Shown here: positions 5,921-6,546 of the stretch, in pieces | Layout: each line of letters opens with the position of its first letter | How positions within the stretch are numbered: position 1 is the stretch's first letter | Source: UKL13-2 sp043768625 | GTDB taxonomy: Bacteria > Pseudomonadota > Gammaproteobacteria > Burkholderiales > Usitatibacteraceae | Assembly (NCBI GenBank): GCA_043768625.1 | Contig: JAYVKG010000250.1 | Coordinates: 1 to 6,546, forward strand | Length of the DNA: 6,546 bases | Direction of reading: 5' to 3' | Position numbers and translations under genes: made by a program | The notes under the pieces: generated by a model | Databases searched by the model: none | Told to the model about the DNA's origin: nothing | What the model saw: only the letters and a program-made list of their open reading frames with translations

Positions 5921-6546
5921 ATGGCAAACATAACGCTCAAAGGGGTCAAAAAATCCTACGGTAACAACGCGGTGGTGCACGGCGTCGATGTCGACATCGC
6001 CGACGGCGAATTCATCGTCATCGTTGGACCGTCAGGCTGTGGTAAATCAACTCTGCTGCGCATGATTGCGGGGTTGGAAGAAATCACGGCCGGGGAGGTT
6101 TTGATCGGCTCGCGTGTGGTCAACAAGCTTGAGCCGAAGGACCGTGATATTGCGATGGTATTCCAGAACTACGCTCTGTACCCGCATATGTCGGTATACG
6201 ACAATATGGCGTACGGCCTGCGCATTCGAAAATTTTCAGCTGCCGATATCGAAAGCCGCGTGCAAAAGGTGGCGAAGATTCTCGAACTGGACGCACTGCT
6301 GCAACGTAAGCCGCGTGAACTTTCCGGCGGACAGCGCCAGCGCGTGGCCATGGGGCGCGCGATTGTGCGGGAGCCTGCCGCTTTTCTGTTCGACGAGCCG
6401 CTGTCTAATCTCGACGCCAAGCTGCGGGTACAGATGCGTCTGGAAATCCAGAAGCTGCACCGAGAACTGAAAACCACCAGCGTCTTCGTCACCCACGATC
6501 AGGTTGAAGCCATGACGCTGGCGCAACGCATGATTGTCATGAACGC
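5921..6546 (+). CDS. ugpC: sn-Glycerol-3-phosphate ABC transporter ATPase, 3'-truncated by the window edge
   Basis: Cytoplasmic ATP-hydrolysing subunit that powers glycerol-3-phosphate import as a dimer under UgpAE. The frame runs from ATG 5921 to the right edge with 208 complete codons; the family is about 355-370 residues, so the C-terminal regulatory (MalK-like) domain is off the window. Nucleotide-binding motifs in order: Walker A GPSGCGKST (36-44), Q-loop Q82 in VFQNYALYPHMSV, signature LSGGQRQRVAMGRA (134-147), Walker B FLFDEP (155-160) with catalytic Glu159, D-loop SNLD (162-165) and switch His192 in VTHDQVEAMTLAQR. The segment EPKDRDIAMVFQNYALYPHM is UgpC/MalK-subfamily type, and the neighbours fix the substrate as glycerol-3-phosphate. 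An in-frame TAA at 5909-5911 rules out an earlier start. No damage is seen in the visible part. Confidence 0.96.
   Translation, partial: MANITLKGVKKSYGNNAVVHGVDVDIADGEFIVIVGPSGCGKSTLLRMIAGLEEITAGEVLIGSRVVNKLEPKDRDIAMVFQNYALYPHMSVYDNMAYGLRIRKFSAADIESRVQKVAKILELDALLQRKPRELSGGQRQRVAMGRAIVREPAAFLFDEPLSNLDAKLRVQMRLEIQKLHRELKTTSVFVTHDQVEAMTLAQRMIVMN

Overview
The window looks like chromosomal DNA of a Gram-negative proteobacterium. GC content is moderate (an impression, not a count). The thymidine phosphorylase and the Ugp proteins align along their whole visible length with the E. coli proteins as I remember them, with enough substitutions to suggest a betaproteobacterium or a non-enteric gammaproteobacterium. 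The exact taxon is inference. Every gene I can support lies on the + strand.

Layout. Positions 1-1088 hold the 3' five-sixths of a thymidine phosphorylase gene (deoA), cut by the left edge, with all recognisable active-site residues present. Positions 1106-2297 hold a heavily decayed gene for a BNR/Asp-box beta-propeller protein of the sialidase-like 'WD40/YVTN/BNR-like repeat' type. It carries four in-frame stops, two frameshifts, a 24-bp tandem duplication and loss of its own stop. Overlapping its end is a small MoaD/ThiS-family (ubiquitin-fold) gene at 2261-2530. That frame is open, but the usual C-terminal Gly-Gly has become Ser-Gly, so it is probably decaying too. These two families are, from memory, often found as an adjacent pair of unknown function; here the pair appears to be a relic.

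Positions 2531-2698 are non-coding. They hold a small GC-rich hairpin just after the moaD-like gene, a candidate Pho box with a -10 hexamer at Pho-type spacing, and a good ribosome binding site. From 2699 to the right edge runs the ABC importer operon for sn-glycerol-3-phosphate: ugpB (periplasmic binding protein), ugpA and ugpE (permeases) and ugpC (ATPase, cut by the right edge), in the E. coli gene order.

How it works together. UgpB captures glycerol-3-phosphate (and probably glycerophosphodiesters) in the periplasm and delivers it to the UgpA/UgpE channel, powered by a UgpC dimer; this supplies phosphate and carbon. The candidate Pho box fits phosphate-starvation control as known in E. 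coli. Thymidine phosphorylase is a separate nucleoside-salvage function. I found no mobile element, CRISPR array, tRNA or rRNA. The most unusual content is the dead propeller/MoaD pair between two intact housekeeping loci; I see no intact novel system.
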